From Novosphingobium panipatense (GTDB lineage Bacteria > Pseudomonadota > Alphaproteobacteria > Sphingomonadales > Sphingomonadaceae): DNA of 44,828 nt. The notes under the pieces were generated by a model. The model was not told where the DNA came from. It searched no databases and saw nothing but the letters and a program-made list of their open reading frames with translations. This document shows, piece by piece, positions 9,018-19,455 of the stretch (position 1 is the first letter of the stretch; every line of letters begins with the position of its first letter). A program made the position numbers and the translations under genes. The stretch is from positions 1-44,828 of the forward strand of contig NZ_MSQB01000002.1 in NCBI RefSeq assembly GCF_002149965.1, given 5' to 3'.

Positions 9018-9045
9018 CCCTTAGACAAATCGCCGCTTGGTGCAA
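9018..9045 (-). promoter_or_regulatory. sdhC: Possible sdhCDA promoter
   Basis: TTGCAC (9045-9040), a 16-base spacer and TAAGGG (9023-9018) lie about 60 bases before sdhC on the minus strand. The shape matches the ribosomal promoters later in the window, but the spacer is one base shorter and the discriminator is less GC-rich. Confidence 0.35.
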
Positions 9046-9180
9046 GTTCCGCGAAGCACATAGCGGATGCATCCCGCACAAGCGCAATTTCGCGCGGCGC
9101 TTCACCTCGGCGCGCCATCGCGCCCTCTGGAAGCGCCGCCACTGGTCTTGGGAGCATCTCCGCTCTAAAGCCCGCAAACC

Positions 9181-10146
9181 ATGAAGAACCTGCCGACAGC
9201 CCTCGCCTGCACCCTGCTGCTCGCCGCCTGCACCGCGTCGCCCGCCACTTCGGCGGCACCCAGTGGCGAAGCAACCGGAAGCGAAGCCGTCGCCCCTGCG
9301 GAAACCCCGGATACCGGTGCGCTCCAGCTCGCCGAGGCCTGCAAGGGCCGCGATGGCTGGGCCGACGCCGCGCCGCCCGCAAGGCTTTTCGGCAATACCT
9401 GGTACGTAGGGACTTGCGGGATCTCCGCCATACTCGTCACCGGCAAGCAGGGCCACGTCCTCATCGACGGCGGCCTGCCGGAGGCGGCACCGCTGGTTCT
9501 CGCCAATATCGCTGCCGCCGGTTTCAAGCCGGAAGACGTGCGCTGGATCCTCTCCAGCCACGAGCATTTCGACCATGCGGGCGCCCTGGCAGCGCTCAAG
9601 CACGCCACAGGCGCCCGCGTCGCGGCCCTGTCCGATGCCGCCGAAGTGCTCGAATCGGGCCGGGCAACGGCCGAAGACCCGCAATTCGGCCAGCTCGATC
9701 CGTTTCCGCCGGTTCCCGTAGACAAGCACGTGACCAGCGGCGCGCATGTCACACTGGGCGACCTCGACCTGACGGCACACGCCACCCCGACCCATGCCGC
9801 CGGATCGACGAGCTGGACCTGGCGCGCCTGCGACGACCGTGGGAAGTGCCTGAACATCGCCTATGCCGACAGCGCCAGCGCCATCTCGGCAAAAGGCTAC
9901 CGCTTTACCGATCATCCCGCGCGTATCGCCGGAGTCCGCAAGGGCCTCGAACGGATCGCCGCCCTGCCCTGCGACCTTCTGGTCACGCCGCATCCCGGTG
10001 CGAGCGACCTGTTCGCCCGGCTTTCCGGCGCAGCGCCGCTGATCGACCCCGCCGCCTGCCGCAGCTATGCGGCCACCGCCACTGCCCGCTTCGACCAGCG
10101 CCTTTCAGACGAGGCCGCCGAAGAGGCGAAGGAGACCCGTTCGTGA
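9181..10146 (+). CDS. Subclass B3-like metallo-beta-lactamase, predicted lipoprotein
   Basis: A 321-residue metallo-beta-lactamase-fold protein. The signal sequence ends in a lipobox LAAC (Cys17), so membrane anchoring is predicted. Zinc ligands are complete: HEHFDH (His127, His129, Asp131, His132), His205 in PTHAAGSTSW and His271 in TPHPG. The pattern of a third His followed by GSTSW is that of subclass B3 enzymes. Activity on beta-lactams is likely but not certain, because the wider fold includes other hydrolases. The gene diverges from sdhC. Its stop overlaps the prmA start by four bases, so the two are translated together. No BlaI operator is visible upstream. Confidence 0.82.
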   Translation: MKNLPTALACTLLLAACTASPATSAAPSGEATGSEAVAPAETPDTGALQLAEACKGRDGWADAAPPARLFGNTWYVGTCGISAILVTGKQGHVLIDGGLPEAAPLVLANIAAAGFKPEDVRWILSSHEHFDHAGALAALKHATGARVAALSDAAEVLESGRATAEDPQFGQLDPFPPVPVDKHVTSGAHVTLGDLDLTAHATPTHAAGSTSWTWRACDDRGKCLNIAYADSASAISAKGYRFTDHPARIAGVRKGLERIAALPCDLLVTPHPGASDLFARLSGAAPLIDPAACRSYAATATARFDQRLSDEAAEEAKETRS

Positions 10147-11045
10147 GTTGGAAGATCACCGCCTACGCCCCCCGCTCGGTCATCGAAGGCGCTCTCGTTG
10201 CGCACGAGGACGCGTTCGACTGGGACCCGGACATCGTCCTGTCCGGCAGTGAAATCGCCGAGGACAAGCCCGACGACTGGCAATTGGAAGCCTGGCTCGC
10301 GCACGAACCGGGTGACGCCGAGAAGAATGCCATTGCGGCGCTGTTCCTGGGCGAGACACCCGAATTCATCATCGAGGAGCTGCCGGAAACCGACTGGCTC
10401 GTGACCAGTCAGCAGGGCCTCGAACCGATTCGCGCCGGGCGCTTCCACGTCCACACCCCCGACCACCCGGCCAGCAACGAGCCCGGCGTGATCGATTTCA
10501 CCATCCCCGCCAGCCAGGCTTTCGGCACCGGCCAGCATGCGACGACCGCAGGCTGTCTTGCCATGCTCACCCACATGAGGGCCCAGGGCCTGATCTTCCG
10601 CAACCATGCCGACATCGGCACGGGAACCGGCCTGCTCGCCTTCGCGGCCATGGCGCTCTGGCCGCGCGCCCTCGCCACTGCCAGCGACATCGACCAGGTC
10701 TGCGTCGGCGTCGTCGAGGACAACGCGGCGGCCAACGGCGTGAAGATGGGACATCGCGGGGGCGAACTGGTCATGACGATCGCGGACGGCATGGACCATC
10801 CGCTGATCGCCGCGCGCGGGCCTTACGATCTGATCATGGCCAATATCCTCGCCGGACCGCTGGTTTCGCTCGCGCCGGACTTCTCGCGCGCGCTGGCACC
10901 CGGCGGCAGCCTGGTTCTGGCCGGCCTGCTCGAAACCCAGGAAGACGCCGTGCGCCGCGCCTGCCGCCGCGCCGGATTGCGACTCGCCGGGCGACTCGTG
11001 AACGGCGACTGGTCGATCCTGTGGATGCGCGCGCGCCGCCGATAA
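10143..11045 (+). CDS. prmA: Ribosomal protein L11 methyltransferase
   Basis: A 300-residue AdoMet-dependent methyltransferase that methylates Lys residues and the N-terminus of ribosomal protein L11. The N-terminal domain (about 1-115) should bind L11. The catalytic domain contains FGTGQHATT, then DIGTGTGLLAFAA as the AdoMet motif I, and IMANILAGPL as the NxxxxP-like region. I start at GTG 10143, in GTGA overlap with the beta-lactamase stop. The much longer open frame upstream is out-of-frame shadow. A GTG start with four-base overlap indicates translational coupling. Confidence 0.93.
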   Translation: MSWKITAYAPRSVIEGALVAHEDAFDWDPDIVLSGSEIAEDKPDDWQLEAWLAHEPGDAEKNAIAALFLGETPEFIIEELPETDWLVTSQQGLEPIRAGRFHVHTPDHPASNEPGVIDFTIPASQAFGTGQHATTAGCLAMLTHMRAQGLIFRNHADIGTGTGLLAFAAMALWPRALATASDIDQVCVGVVEDNAAANGVKMGHRGGELVMTIADGMDHPLIAARGPYDLIMANILAGPLVSLAPDFSRALAPGGSLVLAGLLETQEDAVRRACRRAGLRLAGRLVNGDWSILWMRARRR

Positions 11046-11065
11046 CAGCTGACCGCACGTACAAT

Positions 11066-11105
11066 TCCATCCATCGGAGCGCCGTCGCAGGTCCCGATGG
11101 ATGGA
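11066..11105. terminator. 12-bp perfect inverted repeat after prmA
   Basis: TCCATCCATCGG (11066-11077) and CCGATGGATGGA (11094-11105) pair perfectly with a 16-base loop, 20 bases after the prmA stop. There is no T-run, so it is a weak candidate for factor-assisted termination, 3-prime-end protection, or a protein-binding dyad. Confidence 0.45.
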
Positions 11106-11299
11106 GCACGGCGATTAAGAAACGTAAATCGGCAATTAAGAGGACCTGAAGGCGTCCAATTCGGTCTTATCTATTTATTTCATTATGTTAGAGATAGGAC
11201 CACGCCATCGCGTTAACCATTATCGGTTACGTCGAATTAAGGGTTTCCACCAAGAATTAAGGCCAAGGGGGGCTGGTAACAACAGCTCAAGAGGCCAAC
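11106..11299 (+). promoter_or_regulatory. sciP: AT-rich upstream region of sciP with several TTAA boxes
   Basis: This stretch is much richer in A and T than its surroundings. TTAA occurs at 11115, 11136, 11213, 11237 and 11257, with TTAC at 11227. CtrA binds TTAA-N7-TTAA in alphaproteobacteria, and sciP is a CtrA-pathway gene. No pair shows exactly the N7 spacing (TTAC-N6-TTAA at 11227-11240 is closest), so CtrA control is only suggested. Confidence 0.35.
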
Positions 11300-11602
11300 A
11301 TGCTTCAATCTGATCTCGATCGGCCGCGTGCCGTCGTCGGACCCCTGGGTGAAGCTCTCGACAAGAGCAGCCTGCCGCCGCGCAATACGTCACGCTGGGT
11401 CGTCCGCCGCAAGGCAGAAGTCGTGGCGGCCGTGAACGGAGGCCTGCTGACGATTGCCGAGGCATGCGACCGCTACGACCTCACGCTTGAGGAACTGGCG
11501 TCCTGGCAACGCGCTGTAGAGCGCGAGGGCATGGCAGGGCTGCGTGCAACCCGGGTTCAGCACTATCGGCACCTGCACGAACGGCAGGCTCGCCATTCCT
11601 GA
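11300..11602 (+). CDS. sciP: SciP-type inhibitor of CtrA (DUF1153)
   Basis: A 100-residue helix-turn-helix protein. The core NTSRWVVRRKAEVVAAVNGG, followed by LLTIAEACDRYDLTLEELASW, matches the DUF1153 family represented by Caulobacter SciP. SciP binds CtrA and blocks its activation of cell-cycle promoters. The length is usual for the family, with a somewhat longer N-terminus. It stands alone, with an AT-rich upstream region and tandem repeats at its stop codon. The gene is largely restricted to alphaproteobacteria, which supports the taxonomic call. Confidence 0.88.
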   Translation: MLQSDLDRPRAVVGPLGEALDKSSLPPRNTSRWVVRRKAEVVAAVNGGLLTIAEACDRYDLTLEELASWQRAVEREGMAGLRATRVQHYRHLHERQARHS

Positions 11603-11645
11603 TCAGGAGTCGGCCTGATCAAGAACCGGCCTGATCGAAGGCCGG
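11598..11645. repeat. Three tandem copies of a 16-bp repeat
   Basis: Exactly three units in register: CCTGATCAGGAGTCGG, CCTGATCAAGAACCGG and CCTGATCGAAGGCCGG. CCTGATC and the closing GG are constant. The first unit contains the sciP stop codon TGA. Each unit keeps GATC, a possible methylation or binding core. Confidence 0.85.
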
Positions 11646-11652
11646 TCATGAC

Positions 11653-11689
11653 GCGGGCGGATGAAGGCACATCGCCTTCACCCGCCCGC
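11653..11689. terminator. Strong hairpin between convergent sciP and ligA
   Basis: GCGGGCGG-A-TGAAGGC (11653-11668) pairs with GCCTTCA-C-CCGCCCGC (11674-11689) with a five-base loop and one mismatch. On the minus strand that mismatch becomes a G-U pair. The T-rich tail TTCGTTTC is on the plus side, so it may serve both genes. Confidence 0.75.
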
Positions 11690-11732
11690 TTCGTTTCTCC
11701 ATCGGATGGACCGGCCGGGACCTATCCGCCGA

Positions 11733-13934
<2,202 letters not shown>

Positions 13935-15257
13935 TCAGTTCCCTTCTATCGGATCGAATTCGAGGTGAAGGCTGGCAAGTGCCCGCAGGATATAGGTCGG
14001 TTCGTAATCGAAGCGCAGACCGCCGTCCGGCCGCCGGTGTATCTCCGCAAGGCGAATGTTGCCCATGCGCGCGAGCAGGCGCTCGATACTGACGGCCACT
14101 TCCCGCCGGGCGAGCGGTGCGCCGATGCAGGTGTGCGCGCCGCGTCCGAACGCCAGATGTTCCTTGAGCTTCGGGCGGTCCATGTCGAACTTGTCCGGTT
14201 CGGGAAATCGAGCGGGGTCGCGGTTTGCCGCCATGTGCGAAAGAAGGATCGCCGTTCCCGCCTTGATCTCCACGCCGCCCAGCACGGTGGTCTTCTGACA
14301 CATCCGACCGCCGCTCTTCACCGAGCCGTCGAAACGCAGGACTTCCTCGATGAATACGGGAATACGAGCGGGATCGTCGCGCAATTGCTGCTGCACGTCG
14401 GGACGGGTGGCGATGATACGGAAGGCATTGGCCAGCAGGCGATTGGTCGTGTCCTGCCCCGCCCCGAACAGAAAGGCCGCCAGACTGGTCAGATCCACCA
14501 GCGAAGGGCGGCTGCCATCGGGAAAGCGCGCCTGCGCCAGTTCATTGAGGATGTCCTCCTGCGCCAGAAGCGTATGGAGCGGTCGCATCAGCGGATGGGC
14601 CGAGAGCCGCCGCCGGGCGATCAGCTTGAACAGGTCCTTGCCTACCCCCACCAGCGGATTCTTCAGCATTTCCTCTTCGTCGGCATCCATCGGCACCGGG
14701 ATCGCGCCCTCCAGCAAGGCCCGAAATTTCGTCCGCGTCCTTTCGGAAAGCCCGAGAAGGTCGGAGATCACCAGCGCGCCGTAAGGCCCGCCGTACTGGC
14801 GCACGATGTCCACTTTCCCGTCGCGGTGAAACTCGTCGATCAGTCCTTCCGCCGTTGCCAGCAGCTTGGGTTGCAATTCCTTCAGACGACTGGGGGTGAA
14901 CAGACGGGCGATGATCGAGCGCAGATCCGCGTGCCGGCTTCCACTTTCCGTGACGATCTGGTCGGCAAAGGCGATCTGCCCGCGATGCGCCTCCAGTTCC
15001 GCGGCGATATCGTCCCCTCGCGGCGAGAAAGGCAGCTCTGCGACGGGACCGGTAACGGCGTTTATGGAGGAGAAGTGCTCCGTATCGAGCATTACCTGGA
15101 CGGTTTCCTCATACCCCGTCACGGCCACTGCATTGCGATAGGGCAGACGAACGACAGGCCCCTTGGCGCGAAGGAAATCGAAATAGGCGTGGGGATCATC
15201 CACCAGCGCGACGTCGGTGTACCAGTCGGCAGTTTCATAGGACGCTGGGTAGGCCAA
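13935..15257 (-). CDS. Cytochrome P450
   Basis: A 440-residue soluble bacterial P450. Oxygen-activation helix I is FGAGQDTTN, the ExxR motif is EEVLRF, and the haem-thiolate loop is FGRGAHTCIGAPLAR with its Cys. Such enzymes hydroxylate small molecules using ferredoxin partners. None is encoded nearby, so the substrate is unknown. I favour a TTG start at 15257, because GGGAGAGGGA stands just upstream. An ATG at 15296 would place the first codons inside the AT-rich dyad and has no ribosome binding site. Translation from TTG gives the expected length for class I bacterial P450s. Confidence 0.88.
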   Translation of the reverse strand: MAYPASYETADWYTDVALVDDPHAYFDFLRAKGPVVRLPYRNAVAVTGYEETVQVMLDTEHFSSINAVTGPVAELPFSPRGDDIAAELEAHRGQIAFADQIVTESGSRHADLRSIIARLFTPSRLKELQPKLLATAEGLIDEFHRDGKVDIVRQYGGPYGALVISDLLGLSERTRTKFRALLEGAIPVPMDADEEEMLKNPLVGVGKDLFKLIARRRLSAHPLMRPLHTLLAQEDILNELAQARFPDGSRPSLVDLTSLAAFLFGAGQDTTNRLLANAFRIIATRPDVQQQLRDDPARIPVFIEEVLRFDGSVKSGGRMCQKTTVLGGVEIKAGTAILLSHMAANRDPARFPEPDKFDMDRPKLKEHLAFGRGAHTCIGAPLARREVAVSIERLLARMGNIRLAEIHRRPDGGLRFDYEPTYILRALASLHLEFDPIEGN

Positions 15258-15273
15258 GGCTTCCCTCTCCCTT

Positions 15274-15300
15274 ATATATGATCCTATGTGTATCATATAT
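15274..15300. promoter_or_regulatory. Perfect 9-bp AT-rich dyad upstream of the P450 gene
   Basis: ATATATGAT (15274-15282) and ATCATATAT (15292-15300) form a perfect inverted repeat around a nine-base centre, in an otherwise GC-rich region. It lies 17-43 bases upstream of the favoured P450 start. Its size and symmetry suit a dimeric repressor of the TetR, MarR or GntR kind. No such regulator gene is adjacent. Confidence 0.6.
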
Positions 15301-15381
15301 GCGCGCAGGGTCAATGAAGCGCCTCGGCGTGGGGGCAGCTTTCCGCTGCCGCTTTTTCTGCGATCCCGCTATGAAGCAGCA

Positions 15382-16014
15382 ATGCCGACCATCATTCCAC
15401 CCGACGCTCCGGCCCTGCCCGCAGCATTCGACATCCTGGGCATTGCCGTCTTCGCGCTGACCGGCGCGCTCTCGGCCGCGCAGATGCGCCAGACTTTCGT
15501 GACGGTGGCCTTCTTCGCCCTGATGACCGGGGTGGGCGGCGGCACCCTGCGCGATCTGCTGATCGGCGCCCCGGTGTTCTGGGTGCGCGATCCCTTCGTG
15601 GTGCCGGTCTGCCTTGTCGTGGCGGTGATAGCCTGGTTCACGCCGGTGCGCTGGTGGCAGGGCCGACTGTTGGAATGGGCCGACGCCTCGGGCCTTGCGG
15701 TCTATTCCGGTTTCGGCACGATCAAGGCGATGGCCTGGGGCGTTCCGCCCGTGCCGGCCATGGTCATGGGCGTCGTGACGGGCTGCGTCGGAGGGATTGT
15801 GCGCGACGTGGTGGCCGGTCAGCCTTCCATCCTGATGCGCCCCGAACTCTACGTCACCGCCGGAGCGCTCGCGGCGGCCGTCGCGGCGGCCGGGCTGGCG
15901 ATGGGCTTTCCGCCTACTCTGACCTGGGCGATCGCCGCCAGCGCAGGCTTCGCCTTGCGCGGCGCGGCGATACACTGGTCGCTGGGCCTGCCCGCACACG
16001 AGGGTGCTGATTGA
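15382..16014 (+). CDS. TRIC-type (UPF0126) membrane cation channel family protein
   Basis: A 210-residue membrane protein with about seven hydrophobic helices. The two glycine-rich repeats GVGGGTLRDLLIG and GCVGGIVRDVVAG, each followed by a conserved downstream part (PVFWV and QPSIL), are the duplicated UPF0126/TRIC module. Prokaryotic TRIC proteins form trimeric potassium-permeable channels. The ATG at 15382 removes a non-hydrophobic 32-residue stretch that would otherwise come first. It diverges from the P450 and converges with the next gene, with only seven bases between stops. Confidence 0.85.
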   Translation: MPTIIPPDAPALPAAFDILGIAVFALTGALSAAQMRQTFVTVAFFALMTGVGGGTLRDLLIGAPVFWVRDPFVVPVCLVVAVIAWFTPVRWWQGRLLEWADASGLAVYSGFGTIKAMAWGVPPVPAMVMGVVTGCVGGIVRDVVAGQPSILMRPELYVTAGALAAAVAAAGLAMGFPPTLTWAIAASAGFALRGAAIHWSLGLPAHEGAD

Positions 16015-16021
16015 AGGTCGC

Positions 16022-16417
16022 TTAAAGCCCCGAGATCTCGTCGAAATCGAGATCGACGATCTTCCCGCGCGAAATCTCGCATTCGAACGATCCCCGCGCC
16101 GGTGCATTGTCGCGCCATTCGGGGCCGCCCCCGCTCACGCGAATCCACCCTTCGATTTCATAGCCGTCCGGCTTGCGCTCCACGGTCTTGATGCCGATCA
16201 CTTCGACGCCGGTGAAACGGGCCGTCTTCGCGGCATCCTCGGCGGCGGCCACGCACTTGTGCGCCGCCTGCCGCGAACTGACGCCGTAGCTGTCCGCCTT
16301 GTTGTCGAGCCTGGGATCGGCTGCGAAGCGGTCTGCCTGCGCTATTGCCGGAACCGCTATCGCGACGGTCCCGGCAATCAGCGCCGAACGGAAGGATAGA
16401 GCAGGACGTCTGGGCAT
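16022..16417 (-). CDS. Small secreted hypothetical protein
   Basis: A 131-residue protein I cannot assign. ATG 16417 gives a textbook signal peptide (MPRRPALSFRSALIAGTVAI followed by AVPAIAQA), with AAAGGGAG upstream. Mature residues contain two Cys (HKCVAAAED and SFECEIS) that could form a disulfide. The fold appears to be mixed helix then strands (EIEGWIRVSGG...SFECEISRGKIVDLDFDEI), similar to small periplasmic proteins annotated as hypothetical in sphingomonads. It ends seven bases from the convergent TRIC gene. Confidence 0.65.
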   Translation of the reverse strand: MPRRPALSFRSALIAGTVAIAVPAIAQADRFAADPRLDNKADSYGVSSRQAAHKCVAAAEDAAKTARFTGVEVIGIKTVERKPDGYEIEGWIRVSGGGPEWRDNAPARGSFECEISRGKIVDLDFDEISGL

Positions 16418-16521
16418 GGTTCGAGGCTCCCTTTCGGTCGGCCGCTCCAGAGCGACCCTTCGAACCATGCCATTGTCCGGCTTTCGCTGCCGAACGCAAC
16501 CTCCGGCTGTCAGTCGCCGCG

Positions 16522-18723
16522 TTACTCCGCGACTTTCAGTCCCGTCCATTGCGCCACGAAGGACAGCACATCCGCGCTCTCTTCGATCACCTTGTCGGTA
16601 GGCTTGCCGGACCCATGACCCGCGCGGGTTTCGATGCGGATGAGATGCGGCTTGTCACCCAGCTGCGCGGCCTGGAGCGCTGCGGCATATTTGAACGAGT
16701 GCCCCGGGACCACGCGGTCGTCGGTATCGGCAGTGGTCACCAGGATCGCCGGATAAGGCGTATCGGCCTTGATGTTGTGATAGGGCGAATAAGCGCGCAG
16801 CACACGGAAATCCGCCTCGCGATCGGGGTAGCCGTAATCGTCCACCCAGTAGCGACCCGCCGTGAAGCGGTCGAAGCGGAGCATGTCCATCACGCCCACT
16901 TGCGGCACGCCGGCCGCGAAGAGATCGGGGCGCTGGTTGAGCACGGCACCGACCAGCAGACCGCCGTTCGAACCGCCCTGGATCGCCAGGCCGTCCTTGG
17001 CGGCGATGCCTTCGGCCTTCAGATATTCGCCCGCCGCGATGAAATCGTCGAAGACGTTCTGCTTGTTCGCCCGCCGTCCGGCATCATGCCAGGCGCGACC
17101 ATACTCGCCGCCGCCGCGCAGATTGGCCATCGCGAAAGCGCCGCCCGCCTGCACCCAGGCCATCCGGCTTGCCGAGAAGCCCGGCGTCAGCGAAATGTCG
17201 AAGCCGCCGTACCCGTAGAGCAGGGTCGGAACCGGCTTGCCTGCCTGCGCCACATCCTTGCGCCGGACCAGGAACATCGGCACCCGCGTGCCATCCTTCG
17301 ACGTGTAGAACCGCTGCTCGACCGTGATCTGGGCCGGATCGAAATCCATCGCCGGTTCCGCGAAGGGCTCGGTCGCGCCGGTGTCGAGGTTGAGACGGAA
17401 GATCGACGCGGGGCGATTGAAGCTGGTGAAGGAGTAGAAGGTTTCCGGGTCACCAGGCTTGCCGCGGAAACCGGAAGCCGTGCCAATGCCGTTCAGGGCC
17501 AGCGCCTTGCCCGCCTTGCCGTCGAGCCCAACGATCTCGGCATGGCTGGCGGCATCGCGCATGTAGTTCAGCACGAGCTGGTGACCGACGATCCCCGCCT
17601 TCTCCAGAATATCCTCGCGCTGCGGCACCACTTCGGTGAACGACGGCGAGCCCGCCGCCAGATCGATGCTGACGAGGCGGTAGCGCGGCGCGTTCTCGTT
17701 GGTCACGAACCAGAGCTTCTGCCCCGCGCCCTCGACCAGACGCCAGTCGTCCTTGAAGCCGGTGACGATCGGCTTGGCGGTCCAGCGATCCTTGCCCTTC
17801 TTGGTCAGGTCGACGACGCGGACGTCGTAGCGGGAATCGGTGCCGATGTGCGACGTGATCACCGCAAGGCGGCCGTCCTGCGTCACTTCGGCGGTATGGC
17901 CGTAGTCGGGATGATCGGGCGTCGAATAGACCAGTTCGTCGGCGCTCTGCGGCGTGCCCAGCTTGTGGAAATAGACGGCCTGATCGTAGTTCAGGCTCTG
18001 GAAGGCCGCCCCTTCCTTGGGCGCCGGGAAGCGCGAATAGAGGAAGCCCCCCTCACCGATCCAGGCCAGCGAACTGAATTTCACCCAGCGCAGTTCGTCT
18101 TCGAGCACCTTTCCGCTGCCTGCATCCATGACATGGATAACACGCCAGTCGCTGCCGCCGTCCTGCACGCTATAGAGAAGATAGCGGCCCTGCTGCGAAG
18201 GCTCCCAGCCATCGAGCGCAGTGGCGCCGTCCTTCGCCCAGCTGTTGGGGTCGATCAGCAGCCGCGGTGTGCCGTGAAGCCCTTCGCGCACGAACAGCTG
18301 CGACTGATTCTGCAAGCCTGTGTTGCGGGTATAGAAATAGCGCTTGCCCGCCTTCACCGGCAGCCCGAAACGCTCGAAATTCATCAGCGCGCTGATGCGC
18401 TGCTTGAACCAGGTTCGCTGCGGCAGGCCTGCCAGATAGGCTTCGGTGTAGCGCGATTCGCGATCGACCCAGTCGGCCACCGTCTTGTCATGCCGGACGT
18501 CGGCTTCCAGCCAGCGGTACGGATCGGCGATCTTCTCGCCGAACAGCGTCTCGACCACATCGCCGCGCGGGGTTTCGGGATAGTTCATCGTGGTCCCCGT
18601 TTGCGCCGACAGCGGCGAAGCTAGAAGCAAATTGGCTGAAAGCAGGCCGCCCGAAAGCAAGCCAAAAGTCATCGCACACGTCACTGCACTTCGGGCTCTA
18701 ACGAGCCTGCCCATCCGAGGCAT
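16522..18723 (-). CDS. Secreted prolyl oligopeptidase (S9A family)
   Basis: A 733-residue serine peptidase that cuts short peptides after proline. A signal peptide (through ASPLSAQ) suggests a periplasmic location. The N-terminal seven-bladed propeller begins at DPYRWLEADVR. The alpha/beta-hydrolase domain supplies the catalytic Ser in GGSNGG, the Asp in DTDDRVVPGHS and the His in RAGHGSGKP. ATG 18723 is chosen because AGGGGA lies five bases upstream; a TTG six codons earlier is less likely. The gene starts directly after the rplQ terminator, so its promoter probably lies within or near that hairpin, or it relies on read-through. Confidence 0.92.
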   Translation of the reverse strand: MPRMGRLVRARSAVTCAMTFGLLSGGLLSANLLLASPLSAQTGTTMNYPETPRGDVVETLFGEKIADPYRWLEADVRHDKTVADWVDRESRYTEAYLAGLPQRTWFKQRISALMNFERFGLPVKAGKRYFYTRNTGLQNQSQLFVREGLHGTPRLLIDPNSWAKDGATALDGWEPSQQGRYLLYSVQDGGSDWRVIHVMDAGSGKVLEDELRWVKFSSLAWIGEGGFLYSRFPAPKEGAAFQSLNYDQAVYFHKLGTPQSADELVYSTPDHPDYGHTAEVTQDGRLAVITSHIGTDSRYDVRVVDLTKKGKDRWTAKPIVTGFKDDWRLVEGAGQKLWFVTNENAPRYRLVSIDLAAGSPSFTEVVPQREDILEKAGIVGHQLVLNYMRDAASHAEIVGLDGKAGKALALNGIGTASGFRGKPGDPETFYSFTSFNRPASIFRLNLDTGATEPFAEPAMDFDPAQITVEQRFYTSKDGTRVPMFLVRRKDVAQAGKPVPTLLYGYGGFDISLTPGFSASRMAWVQAGGAFAMANLRGGGEYGRAWHDAGRRANKQNVFDDFIAAGEYLKAEGIAAKDGLAIQGGSNGGLLVGAVLNQRPDLFAAGVPQVGVMDMLRFDRFTAGRYWVDDYGYPDREADFRVLRAYSPYHNIKADTPYPAILVTTADTDDRVVPGHSFKYAAALQAAQLGDKPHLIRIETRAGHGSGKPTDKVIEESADVLSFVAQWTGLKVAE

Positions 18724-18750
18724 TCCATTCCCCTGAAACAAAAAACAAAA

Positions 18751-18779
18751 GCGGCCGCGAGCCTAGCACTCGCGACCGC
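18751..18779 (-). terminator. Strong intrinsic terminator after rplQ
   Basis: On the minus strand GCGGTCGCGAG pairs with CTCGCGGCCGC (one U-G pair, seven-base loop) and is followed by TTTTGTTTTTTG. This is the clearest terminator in the window and marks the end of the ribosomal cluster. Confidence 0.9.
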
Positions 18780-18830
18780 TCTTGCAATCTTCGGTCCGCT
18801 CTCCTGTGGAAAGCGGCCTACCTCAGCCTA

Positions 18831-19253
18831 TCAGGCTTCGGCGTATTCGGTTTCTTCGGTCAGGACCGGACCCGAGTCCTTGCCCTTTTCCGAAACGTCG
18901 CGATCAACGAATTCGATGATCGCGATCGGAGCGGCGTCCGAAGCGCGGATGCCGGCCTTGATGATGCGGGTGTAACCGCCATTGCGGCCTGCATAGCGCT
19001 CGGCGAGCACTTCGAAGAGCTTCTGTTCCTGAGCCTCGTCCATCAGGCGGGCGTGCGCCAGACGACGGTTCGAAAGGCCACCATGCTTCGCGAGCGTGAT
19101 CAGCTTTTCGATGTAGGGGCGCAGTTCCTTCGCCTTGGGCGTGGTGGTCTGGATCTGCTCGTGCTTGATGAGCGCGGCAGCCATGTTGCGCAGCAGGGCG
19201 GCGCGGTGGCCCGAGGTACGCTGCAGCTTGCGCTGGCCATGTTTGTGACGCAT
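18831..19253 (-). CDS. rplQ: Ribosomal protein L17
   Basis: 140 residues, starting [20 protein letters not shown], the invariant L17 opening; L17 lies near the exit tunnel of the large subunit. ATG 19253 is preceded by GGAGAAGA; the open frame upstream is not coding. The last 25 residues (after EFVDRD) are an acidic extension beyond the bacterial core. Unusually, rplQ is separated from rpoA by 311 bases with a terminator, a repeat and its own promoter-like site. It appears to be a single-gene unit. Confidence 0.96.
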   Translation of the reverse strand: MRHKHGQRKLQRTSGHRAALLRNMAAALIKHEQIQTTTPKAKELRPYIEKLITLAKHGGLSNRRLAHARLMDEAQEQKLFEVLAERYAGRNGGYTRIIKAGIRASDAAPIAIIEFVDRDVSEKGKDSGPVLTEETEYAEA

Positions 19254-19354
19254 GTCTTCTTCTCCGTTCGTCAGGCAGCCGTTCAAGGTACTGCCTGCCG
19301 GGCGATGTGGTGCGGCCACCGCCCAAAGCCGGTTCACTTGCGTGTGAAGCGCGC

Positions 19355-19383
19355 CCTCAACCCGAAAACGGCGAAAGAGTCAA
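19355..19383 (-). promoter_or_regulatory. rplQ: Candidate rplQ promoter
   Basis: TTGACT (19383-19378), a 17-base spacer, then TTGAGG (19360-19355) followed by GCGCGC. The -35 box and GC-rich discriminator match other ribosomal promoters in this window; the -10 box is poor. Transcription would begin about 95 bases before rplQ. Confidence 0.5.
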
Positions 19384-19455
19384 GAGATCTGACACCGACG
19401 CGGATACGCTAAGGGTTCAGCGCAAGTGCAGCTCGGCCAAAAAAGTCCATCACCT

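Noticed and set aside
9100..9181. Control of the metallo-beta-lactamase by the nearby BlaI-type repressor
   Set aside because: No TACAnnTGTA-like element was seen upstream of 9181; the only operator found is at the repressor itself.
8959..9993. Upstream extension of the sdhC frame on the minus strand
   Set aside because: It runs antisense through the metallo-beta-lactamase gene; SdhC similarity begins only at the ATG at 8958.
11598..11645. CRISPR-like array
   Set aside because: Units are 16 bases, directly adjacent with no spacers; this is a short tandem repeat.
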